In this document: piece by piece, positions 24,101-37,315 of the stretch
How positions within the stretch are numbered: position 1 is the stretch's first letter
How the letters are laid out: each line of letters opens with the position of its first letter
Source: Strongylocentrotus droebachiensis
Lineage: Eukaryota > Echinodermata > Echinoidea > Camarodonta > Strongylocentrotidae
Length of the DNA: 64,000 nt
NCBI GenBank assembly: GCA_035222895.1
Contig: JAVYIG010000094.1
Coordinates: forward strand, 743,501 to 807,500
Direction of reading: 5' to 3'
Notes under the pieces: generated by a model
Databases searched by the model: none
Seen by the model: the letters and a program-made list of their open reading frames with translations, nothing else
What the model was told of the DNA's origin: nothing
Position numbers and translations under genes: made by a program

Positions 24101-24329
24101 TATGAAAAGAGATACACAGAATACTTTTGCGAGTTATTATTACTTTTAAAAGGGAACTTTGAATCAGTCGTATGGTATATTTTAAACTTCGAAATGTAAC
24201 AGGTTTAAGATTTAAGATTAAACAAACTATTAACTTTAATCATCTCCTGATTACGGGGTCATTTAAATAAACGTTATAATACCACTGGATTTATAGTTTC
24301 AGTGACATTTGTCATGTAAATGCTGTATC
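21140..24329. other. Intergenic stretch without recognised genes
   Basis: Mostly very AT-rich. It includes a short duplication (ATAAAGGGACAAAATA twice at about 21712-21741) and an A/T-rich tail with AATAAAG words near 22577-22592 that could be an old polyadenylated 3' end. The 98- and 114-codon opposed frames at 23531-23918 overlap each other and neither resembles a known protein. Confidence 0.4.
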
Positions 24330-24372
24330 TTCTTTCTCATTGTCTCTCATTCTCTCTCTCATTCTCTCTCTT

Positions 24373-24410
<38 letters not shown>

Positions 24411-24438
24411 TTATCTCTCGTTCTCTCTCTACGTTAGA
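24330..24438. repeat. (CT)n-rich tract
   Basis: TCTCTC repeats with ATT interruptions and a pure (TC)n core at about 24376-24406. Confidence 0.9.
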
Positions 24439-26936
24439 CAATCTTGAAGCAACCCAACGCTGGGTGATAAAAGCGAGTATATTTCCAATTTGCATAACAT
24501 TCACTGAATTACGTTTAATTTGTAAGAATAGAAAACGATTTTGTCGTCATCTCGATATCTCCCTTCTGGTGAAATGACAGCGTTTCATTCTGACCTGGCA
24601 TGAATATTCTCTCATTGGCCAATTATTTCCAAGCTGGCCCATCGTGCTCATGGTAAACCTCCTGTTTTAGGTTCTTCCTCGGATCATATGCCTAACCGCT
24701 AACGTTCTGTCAATTCGCGCCGAAAAGGCGTGCACCCACTACGCTTAAAGAGAATTGTGAGTTCTGGTGAAGATGTAAAAGAGATCTTTTGAAGCTTTCT
24801 CTTTGTATGCCAGTTCGAAAGTCGAAATGCCATAGCAGAAAGTTCCCTTGAATAAGAAACGGCTCTTCATATTCCCTATAAACTGAAATATGACAAGAAA
24901 TGACCTGAAAGGTTTGGACCAAATTAGGTGTAGTCCCATAAAACCATATCAGCCTGGAGTGCATGTGATCATCATCAAGACTGCGTCAATTTCGTTCATT
25001 CCAAAACATTACAATTAGACACCAAATCTTATTTTACACAAATGCGACCTTTTCCAATTGCTCTCAGCAGTTTTGTTCAGAATGTAATCGCATGGCTAGT
25101 ACTCGACTTTATATTTAATGTATGCCCGAAGGATACAGCTCCATGGCAAGTCATGCGACATCTAGCAAGCAATGTTCTCGACTTGTTCTCATGCCCGCTG
25201 ACTTGAGAGCCGCACGATTATGATTCAATTTGGAACCTCATCCCGTTTTCCGGTTGAAGGCAGGACTATCGTTAACATAGATGGCGGAACAATTTATGGA
25301 TAGAAAGGAGGATAGCTTCCACCCATCTGACTGTAATCCAGAATAATGGGGGAATCTTAGTGATAGCTGTAGCATAACTGTTGCCATGGTTAGGGTTCCG
25401 GGGCTGACCCTCTTTTTGCTTGACGTCTAGTTGCTATTTTTACCAAAACAAATCTAGCAAAAAGCACAATGAGAGACAAAGGATAACTGTTGACGATTGT
25501 TGTCATCATAACAGTCATCATTTAAGGGTTAGGGTTCAGGTACTTTTTTCCCTATTCAGTGTTACAAATATTACTTAGTGCACATAAAGATGCAAACTTA
25601 TACGTTGCTAAATTATGTTGATAAATTACAAACTTTCTTTGATATGAAATTTATCAACGAAAAACAAAAAAACCAAATAAATATTTTAAAATATACACAA
25701 GAAATCCCTTCTAGTTGGTTGTAAAATCACTACGCTTTATGTTGCGTAAAAAGAAATATAAGGGACGTTTCTATTGTGTATTTAAATATAAATGCATGAC
25801 AACACCCTCCCTAACATGCCAAAGCACTATTCGTCTAGATCATATTTTCATCACCATTTGTCTCTTTGAAATACTTTTGATGGATCGATCTATTTCAGTC
25901 TTCACTGCAATTTACACACTAAAACCACAATAATCTTCCATTTGCGTAGAAGCCACGATCAGACGGTCGGGTCCGATTATGTTTCTGAAATGTGCACGAC
26001 GCAGAGATTGACTATGTCCTCGATCCCTCATGCGCATTACGCCAAATTAGGTTTTGTGTCTTCACTTTGGAGCGGAAATGCAGAAAATGACTTGCAACAG
26101 CGTTCACACTCTTGGTATCGGAATGGAAATGAAATCTCTAAGAGTCTAACGCACGGTAAAATTGATAGTCTTACACTATCGGATGTGTTCCCATGCTGAG
26201 TAGTGTTCACACCTCCTCTGAAGTGAACTCTTATGTATCTCGCAAATATGTGGACACTTTCGAACGCTATCAACAACAACAAAAATAAATCTCATTTCCT
26301 ATTGTTACAGGTGCCAAATTGACGATGTTCCAATGGCCCAAAGTTGTTAATATTTGTCTATCATAGATAAATCAACCAATTCAGTTCTGTTCAATAGGCT
26401 TTAGTGTTCGTCTTATAGTTCACATTAAAAATCAGTTTGAAACAGACAGGCTCTTTTGCTGCCTGATTATTCTTCTACGTCGTTAAAACTCATTAGACAA
26501 GAAAGGTTGTTTATTATTCTCAATTTTTGCAGAGAATGTTGATATATTATGTCATTAATTGTCATGGGACAAACACGATAGAAAGGAAGATGAGCGGAGA
26601 GCGCGAAAACGAATTGTTCGTGAACATATGGTTCGAGTGCGGTCGACTTGCGTATTCTGTGGTTCCGTCTTGACTAGCTAGACAAGTGCAAACCTTGCGG
26701 AATCTTTTCGAGGTCTTTCTTCCGGAAACCATTTTCAATCAGACAATCATTCCACAATGGGAACACGTCTGAGGAAGTAATGGGTTTTATATTAAACTTC
26801 GGGATGGACAAGTCGACTAAAGTGGATACTCAAACGCCACCCGTGGCAGGCAACCGGAGAGCGTAAAACCACATAGAGAAGGGATGAGGCGCAAAAGTTC
26901 AAGTGGTATTATGGAAATTGCCTTCTTCTGAAGATG
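24439..26936. other. Intergenic stretch without recognised genes
   Basis: Unremarkable, slightly GC-richer around 26600-26870. No domain in any open frame, and no splice-linked exon set that I can defend. Confidence 0.4.
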
Positions 26937-26990
26937 CAACTTCTTCCCTCTGAATTTCAGATACGTTAAACAAACGCAGTGGATGTCCAA
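26937..26990 (+). repeat. Short dispersed repeat D2, copy 1
   Basis: About 54 bp nearly identical to 30284-30338. The shared core is CTGAATTTCAGATACGT(T/C)AA followed by ACAAACGCAG and GTCCAA. The sequence outside differs, so this is either the remnant of a repeat or a short conserved element. Confidence 0.6.
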
Positions 26991-27121
26991 GTGTTATTCT
27001 ATCACTTGGGCATATTGAAGGAGTGTTTACGATGAACTCGTAGAGATTGGTCTGCCAGTCAACAGACGGACATACGGGGAGAAGTGGACATGACCACAAA
27101 AAGACGTGACGTTATCGAAAT

Positions 27122-27770
27122 CGTTTTGTTTTTGTCATTTCCAAGGGGATTACGTTTAAGCTTTTAACCCTGACTAAAGTATAACGTGTCACAGTGCGGT
27201 CCCCTAAAAGTGTCAATTTTAAAAACAACTGTTTTGTACTCTTTTATGTTGTTGTTTATCCTTGTTGTTCGTGGTATCTTTCTACTGATGGCTAAATTCC
27301 ATGAATAGTCTATTCTTTGTTATGCTTTAAGAAGCAAAAGTTCGGAAGAGACGCTCAAGTTCGTTACACCAGTGACCCCTTTAAGATGCGCAGAGCCCCT
27401 ATTGTTGTGCTTATTGACGATCCTAACGTCCTTACACGGGCCGTTTTGTTTTTTGTCATTTCCAAGGGGATTACAATTAAGCCTTTAACCCTGACTAAAC
27501 TATAAAGCGTCACAGCGCGGTCCCCTAAAAGTGTCAATTTAAAAAACAACTGTTTTTGTACTTTTTATTTTGTTGTGATACTTGTTGTTCGTGATATCTT
27601 TCAACTGATGTCTAACTTCCAAGAAGAGTCTCTCCTCTTTATAAATACTTTTAAGAAGCAAAAGTTCGGAAGAGACGCTCAAGTTCGTTATACCAGAGAC
27701 CCCTTTAAAGATGCTTAAGCCCCTCTTGTTGTGTTGTGCTTACTGATCATGCTAACGTCCTACACGGGCT
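27122..27770. repeat. Tandem duplication, ~320-bp unit, two copies
   Basis: Unit 1 runs 27122-27441 and unit 2 about 27442-27770. Both start CGTTTTGTTTTT with TCATTTCCAAGGGGATTAC. Both also hold CGGTCCCCTAAAAGTGTCAA, AAGCAAAAGTTCGGAAGAGA and GACGCTCAAGTTCGTTA in the same order. Divergence looks moderate (roughly one base in ten, with small indels), so the duplication is not recent. The opposed 61-62 codon frames at 27317-27549 are incidental. Confidence 0.85.
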
Positions 27771-28367
27771 ACTTTAGTTCAAACTTGTCATTACGAGCAT
27801 CTTTAAATTAGCTAATATTTTTGTTTAATTGTTGTCTTGTGATACCTTAAAAGAAGTCGGTGGTATTATGGTGCTTGATAGCACCTTAAAGGAAGCTGCT
27901 AGCCAAAATAAAAATAGACATTTTAAAGGGAACCGTTTAATTGACAAAACATAGTAGGATCTTGGAGAAAAACTGTTGTATTCCCTATTAAAGTCAGGGG
28001 TGCAAGCGATGAATAAAAATTGATTTAGCTCTTGCCTCGTTAACGTACAAGAAATGGGATTGATAAAAGCTAAACCTGTTTTTGATTTGAATAATTACAG
28101 TATATGACCCCCATATCAGATTGTCAGCCAGTCTTTGTTATTTTCATGTTGTTGATGTACACAAAAACGTTAAAATCTACCTGTCTACGAAGATTTCCAA
28201 ACAGTAATAAATGGAACAAATGTTCATAAGACAACGGTCAAATTCATGACAAAAAATCATAAAACAGCACATTTAAAAGAAGGCCTGCATGCACTTTTGA
28301 TTTCATGCATGTATGTAACGTTCGCTACTAAAAAAAGTGCAAAGTAGAACAAACATAAAACCGAAAG

Positions 28368-28424
28368 CGTGTGTGTGTGTGTGTGTACGTGTGTGCGTGT
28401 GTGTGTGTGTTTGTGTGTGTGTCT
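28368..28424. repeat. (GT)n microsatellite
   Basis: GT repeats with single ACGT, GC and TT interruptions. Confidence 0.95.
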
Positions 28425-28977
28425 TTTCGACATACCATTTACATAATGACTTTTTTAGTATGGGTCAATTCTGGAAATCGCTAATCTGCTATTAGAATAC
28501 GAGTACCCACGGTGTTGGTTGCATACACACTTTCCCTCTCGTCCCCCGTTCATATCCCACACTCACACATTGTATACCCACCCTTACAAAACGCACTCAC
28601 ACGAAGACGTGTTAACCTTTTCTAAGCGAGAATGACCACACATCCTTCGCATCATTGCTCATAAATATCTCATTAATTCGTGGATGCTTTAATTACATTA
28701 TTAATCGCCAGCTAGTAGGTACTTTTCCTTCATTTGTATCGTATAATAGGAGGGATTAACTAATTAAGAGAACCTATAGTTAACCGGCGATACTTAACAT
28801 TCTTATGTCATTGTGGCCATGCGTCGAACCAGACTTAACCCGGTCGCGGCATCATCGGGAACCAAAGAAAGACTAATGAGCCGTTGAGAATGGGTACTCT
28901 CATCACAATCAGTTGAACTAATACTTGTTATGTTCATCATTTGCTTTAAAAAATACGTAATTTTCCTTGAATTAACT

Positions 28978-29080
28978 TGCAAAAACAGGTAATTTTCAGA
29001 TGATTGTGTTTACAAAAACAGGTAATTTTCCTAATGATTGTGTGCTTACAAAAACAGGTAATTTTCCAAATGATTGTGAA
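28978..29080. repeat. Three tandem ~35-bp units
   Basis: The word ACAGGTAATTTTC occurs at about 28986, 29021 and 29055. Each is followed by a variant of (C)NAATGATTGTG and preceded by ACAAAA. Confidence 0.85.
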
Positions 29081-29883
29081 GAAAAACTTAATTTCCAACC
29101 TGTCATCATCAAAAATTAGGATCTCTTAGGTGATTAATGAGCAGCTATATCATCTGTTTGGGGCCAGAGGTCCTACAACTCATACCATTTTAACCCCCCC
29201 CCCTCCTCCCCTCCCCCCAGGCTGATATTCCCTTATCATGATCCACGTGTTAGTTCGAACTTCTTCTGTCTTTGCGTTGTTATCGGGCTTGAAAATCATT
29301 TTAAATTTGGTCAAATATGATAATACTAACCTTACATCATCCTCCTCACCCAAAAATCAATTCTGTAATTCTGTAATCAACTTTCTTAGCATTTAATACT
29401 GATTTGGGAGACAAAACAAGCTGGTTAAAAAAAATTACATCATATAATTTTCTAGTACATGTTCTAGTATGTCGATGCTCATCCAATATTGTTGATTTGA
29501 TTACAACAAATTGATCTGATTTGATTTGATTGTATTTAACACAATCATTGTTAAAAATCTAAATTCCAAATTCCAAAAATAAGGATACATAAATGTTACC
29601 CCTTGCCCTTCGAGTAAGTTTTCGACGGGGCAAATCTGAATAATCGCTGGAAGAGCCTTTTTCAAAATAAACAGAATTGCTTCTGAAGTAGCGAGCCAGG
29701 ATTGTTTGCAGGAGAAAGAGAGCGAGGTCGGCGGCTATTTATAAATAAAAATGCTTCCAATTTATTTGTTTATATTAAACATCATAGTACTGCGAGGGCG
29801 GGATTTCTTTTGGAATGCGGGAAAAGTGCACCGTAACCTGTGGATTGGACGTTTCAAGTGTAGGCACGATACTGCTACTCTTC

Positions 29884-29919
29884 TCTTCCTGTCTCACCCT
29901 CTCTTTCTCTCTCTCTCTC

Positions 29920-29950
<31 letters not shown>

Positions 29951-29986
29951 CCTCTCTCTCTCCCTCTCTCTCTCTCTCTCTTTAAA
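29884..29986. repeat. (CT)n-rich tract
   Basis: TCTCTC blocks with CCC interruptions, then an AT step (ATATATAT) just downstream. The Leu/Ser frame across it is an artefact. Confidence 0.9.
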
Positions 29987-30283
29987 ATATATATATTTTT
30001 GTTCTTCTTTTCCTTCTCTCCTTTTCCTCCTCCTCTACCTCCTTTCCCCCCAAATTCAAAATGTTACGGAATTTGTTTTTACAGCGATTTTGTTTTTCTA
30101 AATGTAAACGTCGATTCCATGTTATATCGAGGGCGTCGGTACGTACTACATTTCGAATTCAGAGAATAGGGCTTTTGCCTTTAATTGGTTCTGATCAGAT
30201 TTTTCTGCGACAATCTTAGTGCCGACAAGGATTAGATATCATATCATAGTGTAAAGTGGATAGCTTAAAGAAGGAAGATACAC

Positions 30284-30338
30284 AAAGTCTTCCATCTGAA
30301 TTTCAGATACGTCAAACAAACGCAGGGAATGTCCAACG
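30284..30338 (+). repeat. Short dispersed repeat D2, copy 2
   Basis: Partner of 26937-26990. Same orientation, about 3.3 kb away, with only a few differences in the shared core. Confidence 0.6.
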
Positions 30339-33300
30339 TGGCCTTTCATCGACGCCTCTGATCAGGGAGAACATAGCCAAAGGAAGGTTAAATTACTTTT
30401 TATGATTTTTGGTTTTGCTGCTATGTTTTGTGTTTGTCCAATGCTTTATTCAAAAGTCTCTGAACCATACAAACTGGGCTCGAATGCAAACTGTATTAAT
30501 ATCTTTTTTAATTTTACAAGATTGGAAATCCACTCTTTAAGGAGCCGAATCAGCGATTTCTTAATTTAGACTGGAAATCTCAACAAAGAGTAGCGAAAAA
30601 ACATGTAATCCACTCTCTCAAAAGAGTTGTTCAAATCGTTTTTTCTGAGTAGATTATAATATAGTTGAGAGAAAAAAGTCGTTACTAATATATAAACTAT
30701 CGTTCGTTTGTACAAAGAATATCAAGGAGTACATCATCTAAATAGGAAGATCCTCATTCAGCCAACTGATTGTCTCATCATCGAGCTCTCCAAGTCCAGA
30801 AGCACCGTGGGGGAAACGTGAGAACGTAAGAAAAAAATAATTTACAGTATAATTTGGGCTACACAAACCTCCAAAAACAGAGTAATCTACATGTATAATA
30901 TGACTCCAAGAAGAGTGGATCAATGTTTGTAAATGACCATGCAAATAATTATATTACTAAATGCATTTCATTTCTTAATGGTCCTCTCCTTGCAGAATTT
31001 CTAATGTTATAAATTTAATAAGAGATGGCTTAAAAAGATAAATTTCACTCTCTGCGGTCGAACCCCCAAGGTATATATATAATATATAAACATGTATTCC
31101 TAATCGATCTCAATATAATGCATCGTCTCAAAATAGCTGAAACTTTAGTTCCAGTACTCGCCGAAGTCTGAAACTATAAAACTGTCATGCGTAGCTAATA
31201 GAAAATTTGCATTCTCATACCCACCTGCTTCGAAACATTCCTATAGGGTAAATATATACATCCACTTGAATTTTGCATGAAGAAGGCTGCCACAAAGGAC
31301 AATTAACTGCAAATGTAGCCTTAATCCCAGGCATGTGTTGTATTTTTCCTACCATGTTGAAGCATGATACCGAAACAGCTTGTTTTCCAATATCTTGTGC
31401 TATCCCCCTTTCCCCTCTTTGGTCTTTCAATTATAGCATAGATAGTATAGACAATTAACCGTAAATCATGGGAGTATATATATCCACCCAATATAAAAAT
31501 GCTCTTAAAACCTTTGAACAAGAATAGAACGAAGGGTAACACGAAAAAGTCACTTCAGACGCTTTTCACTGTCAAGCCCTTTTCTCTTATTTATAATGCA
31601 TGTAACAACCTACAAGTCAAGCTGGGCAGGTGGTCAGATGAATGCGCTTCGGTTGATTAATATTCTCCGTGTATTTTCTCTTCGAAACCGGGAGTCTTGA
31701 CACTTTGAGGTTACTTTCGGGTAACAGAAATCATATAATTACTGCATACTGTCTTGATGGTCGTATATGCCCACAATTATACCGTTTTCACACGACTGCG
31801 CCAGGAGTGTGAATTTTGACAGACATGGCGCATTATAAATGTTCACTATTATTATTATTAATATCATCCCTTCCCATGAGGTGTGCATTCCCATAATTAT
31901 AAGAATTCGCAAAAACCTTTATTCAAACTATTTGTATATGAAGTGAACCTGGAACCGTGATATAAAATATGCATTATCATTTAAGAAACGTCAACTTGTG
32001 TCTTTAATATAGCATAAAAAACACAAGGTTAAATTGAGGCTGTATTATAAGTAATTGTTAAGGACCAATTCATGGTTAAACACGCAATGTTTGTACGATA
32101 CAATTATTAAGATATTTTGATTAGGTGCGTTAAATTACTCAACCTTACGGGTTTGGGGATTAATTGTTTTCCCACAAAATGCATAAAAGGTTACTGCGTG
32201 ATGTCTTTATCGTTTTATAATATGTATTTTTGTTTGTAGGCTACAATACGTGACACAAATACGTATCAAACGGAATAGTCGTATGAGCGTAAAGAAATGA
32301 AAGCATAAACAATCACTAATAAAACATGGGTGCCTGGACTTTTCATGAAAACCGCCTATCTCATGACGTACTTAAGTCGTGTTAAAACTACCCAACTTAT
32401 TTATACTGGTTTAGATTTCTAGCCGCAAATCTCATCATATGAGACCTTTTCTTTCTCTTGTCTTCACAACGACTAATACCGGGGCATGTCTGCGCATCTA
32501 TTTACGAGCTTATTTTGACGTCGGATTGGGCTGGGCAAATTGGAGAGTCGTGACTTCTTGGCGAAAACACACGATGACGGTACACGATTATCGCGTGATT
32601 TGGGGAAGCAGAAAAGAAAATGAGGGAATGAGAGATGGGGGGTACATAGTATAGGCGTTTTTTCCCCTCGGTACTTGATGTTGATTTGTATGCACTATAA
32701 TGAGTTCCCTTGTCTGAGGTTTGGGCAATGTTCAAATATAACTGTTGAACTTTGTCGCTTGGAATGAGTAGTCGATAAACTTTTCTCTCTGCAAGTAATA
32801 GTTGAAACGTTTCGTAATAAGCTAAATGATTAAAAACAACCAAAAGTTGAGACAGGTAGTTGAACATTTACAATATGATTTGACGCATCATTGCTGCCAT
32901 TAAAACCCATGTATCACTATCATGAAACCTGAATTATCAGATTAGTCTCAATAATGAAAAGCAGGTTTCCCATAAATATTAAGTATAATCCAGAGTTATG
33001 TCAATGACTAATCATACATTCTTACAAAGTTGATAAAAATGGGATTTCCGCTAAATTGCATTCGTTTCTCAGCATTTTCCTGGTCGTAATACCTTAGCTA
33101 CTACTATGACGAAATAGAAATTGCTCTGATAATGCTTGCTGGTGCAACTGCAAAACCAATGCAATTTTTATCATAAATGTTAAATTGGCATAAACACCTT
33201 TTCTTAACGTGATTATGCGTAATAATAGTTTTCAAAACATGAGATAAATGGATGGCGAGCCCTTTTTTAACAACAAGTAAAAAATTAAAAAATAATGATT

Positions 33301-34773
33301 CGGTCACCATGACGTTTTTCTTCCTCTTTGTTTTTGTAACTAGAGTCAACGTTATAAACAGTTTATTCCAAATAAACAGCACACTTAATCACTCGTCTAC
33401 TTTGTATACTAAAATGATCATGCATATTTTCAAAACCTTCTCATTTGGCACTGGAGTGCACTGTCGCCTTGATACGTCATGGAATGTGTTTTCGTTCTCG
33501 CACGACCTCTCTCATGAACGCAGGGGAGGTGAAGAGGGTGGAACATAAATGTGATAACAACATAAACAACAACGACGTTATCAAACATAAGCGGAGATTG
33601 AAACAATTGCATAGATAGCTGCGGGTATCCTTCGCTTACTGGCACATTTTTCGGACAAGACGCCAGTGTCACAATTGTGTTTTAACGACCATATATTTGG
33701 CCAGTGACCGAGGCTGTACTGGAAAATAGGCAGGTGTCATCTCAATTGGGATTTGCGTTGGGTTTTTATCCAACTATACACTTCAATGTTAGTTTATTGT
33801 CTTCATGGAATCTTGTGTTCGTCTATCTGATGTATACTCAGAGGTATTTTATGTACAGAACTTGATTTGCCGTTCAGCATCTGGAATTACATTACAAAGC
33901 AATAGAAAATATATGTAAAGAGCATGGAACTCTTGTGTATGTCACAGGTACATTTACAAAGAAAACAAAAGAATGTCGTCGCGTATACGGTATGGAAGTC
34001 GCTATTCCTTGTCTTTACGAACAATATATAGTATTCTTTTCACGCAATATCAGTTCATCAATATTTCATAAACAATATAGTATATCAGGTACATTTAAAA
34101 TACAAATATAGAATATAAAATCGTTATAGAATCATTAACAATTATATACAAAATAATTTATTATGTATTGGAAACTTCCTCAGTACTCCAACTTTATATC
34201 ATGATGATCTGCATTATCAGTAAACGTATGAATAATGCATACATCGTTTCAATGATTTAAAATAACACAATTGTCGATGAATTATAACACGTAAGGTTAA
34301 GTGTTTGCGACGAAAAAAAATACGCCTATAATTCGTCCTCGTGAAAAGAATACAAAGAGCAAAGAAGCCATATTACTGTGATCTTACTGGTATTAAATGT
34401 GTTAAAATCAAGATAAAGGAATCACGGTGCGTTGGGAAAGACGCGATTAAAGCTTAAATAGAAAGACAGAGAATGGCAAGGACATAGAAAGAATAGGCAG
34501 CAATGAGAGGGATGAGGTATATTATTACACATGTTAGATCAGATGTAAGCAATGTATTCAATAGTCGTTAGTACACTATTGGTTTTGGGAGTGTATGCAG
34601 TAAAATATTTTGTTTTATTTGGATTTTATTTCGTTGAATTTTTAAACGATTGAAATGGAACGACAGGAATGCATCGAAACGAACGGTTCGTTCAGATAGC
34701 CCTTCATGACAGCTCTTGAAAAGATAGATAATAATACGCTCCATGCATCCAACAAGTACATCGTTTGTTTGCA
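30339..34773. other. Intergenic stretch without recognised genes
   Basis: More than 4 kb of AT-rich sequence with scattered short open frames, many of them opposed pairs. No domain, clear TIR or long tandem repeat is visible; only small (ATT)n and AT-rich runs occur (for example 31848-31862). Confidence 0.4.
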
Positions 34774-35148
34774 TTAAAGGTAAAGACCAGTATTGGTAAC
34801 GCCCCAATTTCAAAAAATGAAATGGAAGCTCTCATTACCAATCATGTGAAAGAATATGTTTTGACTAATACATGATGATAACAAATTTGCCGGGAAACCG
34901 CCTACTAATTCATATATTTGGTAAATTTATTTCTCTCATGGTCGTGTGAGAGAGATAGGGTAGTCCCATATACATCTTTCTGTGTATAGTGCTTTTAACT
35001 TTACGAAGAATGGGCCAAATTTCTTATCATTTTGATGATTCCAGAACCTTGCAGATGCTAGATGCTAGATGATCAACCTTTTCTGATCGATTCCACAACG
35101 TTTCTTTCACAATGCAATCGCATGACCATTACTGGTCTTTACCTTTAA
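34774..35148 (+). mobile_element. MITE family M1, copy 3, with intact TIRs and TTAA duplications
   Basis: TTAA (34774-34777) is followed by AGGTAAAGACCAGTATTGGT. The right end reads ATTACTGGTCTTTACCT and then TTAA (35145-35148). The TIR is about 17-20 bp. The interior near the right end (TGATCAACCTTTTCTGATCG, CAATGCAATCGCATGACCA) is the reverse complement of the left parts of 952-1328 and 17219-17609. The element is 367 bp without its duplications and carries no coding capacity. TTAA targeting points to a piggyBac-type enzyme in trans. Confidence 0.85.
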
Positions 35149-36060
35149 AGTTTCAATTTCTATAGCAATGCATAAGTAATAGAAATATATATATAATTAT
35201 GTTTTTAATTTCAATGGAAATGAGGACATACGCACTCCCTGCTGCAATGGTGTTACGCAATTTGAATGCAATCTGTCGACTATAGGTGTTAACATTCCAT
35301 ATCGTAAATGTTTCCGCAATGCTTGGCAACGTCGTGTAAAAAGCTTGGCATCCTGTTCAGTCCCCACGAGAGTTGGATAAATCGCCACATCGGGTCGAAA
35401 CCAAAAGGAGACACTTGTCGTTTGTCAATATTGACAGCAAAAATGAAATATGTATATATCACGTCTCTTGACAACGCTCAAGAGGATTATGAAGGACGAA
35501 TATTATGACCTTTGATGTCTTAACCGCTCAATCAACATTGGAATTGTACATTTTACTATCAACTGACAGGACACTTACCGAATTAGTTGCAGGAAATCGA
35601 CCTCGATTTAGGGATAACTCTTCGCTGTCCGGAGGATGTTCAAATTTGCCGACAAGTCCGCTTTGATCGACGATAAGGGTATGTCCGAAAAGGAATGCCT
35701 TCAAATGCCGAGTAGTCGGGCCATGATTCAGAAAAATGAATCATTCATGAGCTATTTCACGCAGATTAATTTTCCACCATCTTCCAATTGATTCGCTAGA
35801 GTCAGTTGAGAAGTCTTCAACATTTCTCAATCGAGATTTTAGGATTTTTATCACCGCGATGAATATTTTCACAAGTAGGGGATTGTCTTTCGCACCGTCC
35901 TGAATCCCGACATATGTTTCATAAAAAGGTTGGTCCCCTTAATCTCCAGGAGAAATTGTTCATCTGTGATTTCTAATAACGATAAGAATCCAGTGAAACT
36001 TCAACAGGGTGGTTGGTAGCCCCAAAAGTCGAAATTAAAAATTCAGACCGGAGACAAAAC
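35149..36060. other. Intergenic stretch without recognised genes
   Basis: The opposed 61-66 codon frames at 35197-35508 are not recognisable. Nothing else supported. Confidence 0.4.
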
Positions 36061-36410
36061 GAAAGAGTTGAACGAGAAGATGAGCCGAAATCTCAAAACG
36101 ATGAGCTTTCGTGCTACGCTGATTCGTAAAATGGGCCAAGCTTGGATGGAGGAAAGAGTCGCCTGCTGGGAGAAGAACTCTTTATCGATCCGATCGCTTC
36201 GAAGGTTAAGGTGGAGTCTGCGAAATTCCTCGCGCCTTTTTTTCCCTTTCCCGCCACTGTCGCTCTCTAGCGTTCTCTCTGTGCGATCGCGATCTCCGAT
36301 CCTTGCTCGCTCTGATGTGACCTGTGTGCAAAGAAATGGAAAATACGATTATTCTAAAGATAGAGGTTTACATACGACAGAATGCACCAAATACACTGTT
36401 TATCACTGAA
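36061..36410. other. GC/CpG-richer patch of unknown role
   Basis: Between about 36090 and 36310 the GC and CpG content rises above the surroundings (CGATCCGATCGCTTCG, TGCGATCGCGATCTCCGATC). The plus frame at 36068-36409 (113 codons, basic) has no domain. It could be a 5' exon, a promoter-proximal region or chance. I have no TATA/initiator pair to support a promoter call. Confidence 0.2.
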
Positions 36411-36439
36411 GATACCTTAACACGATTAGGCAGGTTCGG

Positions 36440-36896
36440 AAATGTTTTGAACTGAGGGGAAGAGGGAGAGAGGGAAAGAGAGAGAGAGATATAAAAAGGA
36501 AGAAAAAGAGGAAGAAAGTGAGAGGGGGACAGGGGACAGGGGAGAGGGTGAGAAGGGGAGAGAGCGAGAGAGAGATAGAGAGAGAGGGGAATAGGGAGTT
36601 AAAGAGAGAGGAAAAGGGTGAGAAAGAGACATCGAAATATGTTGAGGTGCAGAAGGAGATGAGAGAGGGGTGGAGAGAGACATGAAAACAGAAATAGAAA
36701 GGGTGACTGAGAGACAGAAGGAAGAAAATAGGAAGAGGGTGGGAAGGAAAGGGTACATAGGGGGAGATAGAAAAAGGGCTAGAAAGGGTGGGGGAGGTCG
36801 GAAAAGGGGTAGATAGAGAAGGGCAAGGCTGGGGAGTAGAGGAGAGAGAAAGCGAGGAAGAGTGAGAAAGAGAAAGAGAAAGAGAGATTGGAAGAT
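36440..36896. repeat. Long purine (GA)n tract
   Basis: About 450 bp almost exclusively purine on the plus strand, mixing GAGAGA, GGGGA and AAAGAG words. The minus-strand frames of 170-180 codons are Ser/Leu/Pro-rich artefacts. Confidence 0.9.
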
Positions 36897-37079
36897 AGCG
36901 ATATGAACCCAAAATAATGTGCAGCCAGGTATGCACAAAAGACATCAGTCAAGGTGTTATAACCCGTGTGTGGTTTAAACGCGCATTCAAGGAAGGATAT
37001 AAGGGGCATCCAATGGATGCACTGACGCGGAGTTTGCTAAGTGGTATCAGGGGACTGGATTATCCTTTTGAGTCGGTGT

Positions 37080-37315
37080 GTGATATCGCGAGGCGTGTGC
37101 GTACACGGGTCGAGCGCACGCTCCGGATCTCGCCCAACCGAAGCTCTCCCGTCTCTCCTTCCTTCTCTAACATCTCGAGCAGGCTGGCCTGAATCTACGC
37201 TACCGGGGACACGCGCACTCCCTGGAATAGAAAAATTCCGGCGACTTCTTCCTTCACTCTGCCCCCAAGCGCCTCCCCACGCCCGAAGTTAGCAAGAGGA
37301 GGAGTGTGTGTTTAG
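37080..37315. other. GC-rich patch after the GA tract
   Basis: A locally GC- and CpG-rich block (CGCGAGGCGTGTGCGTACAC, GCGCCTCCCCACGCCCG) is crossed by two overlapping frames with no recognised domain (36917-37192 and 37041-37292). It may mark an unannotated 5' end of a gene outside or spanning the window. This is a hint only. Confidence 0.2.

Noticed and set aside
36403..36945. Ser/Leu/Pro-rich frames of 170-180 codons, and similar ones at 3737-4254, 45411-45776, 48824-49006 and 61197-61641
   Set aside because: CTCTCT/GAGAGA sequence has no stop codons in any frame. These are microsatellite translations, not signal peptides or membrane proteins.
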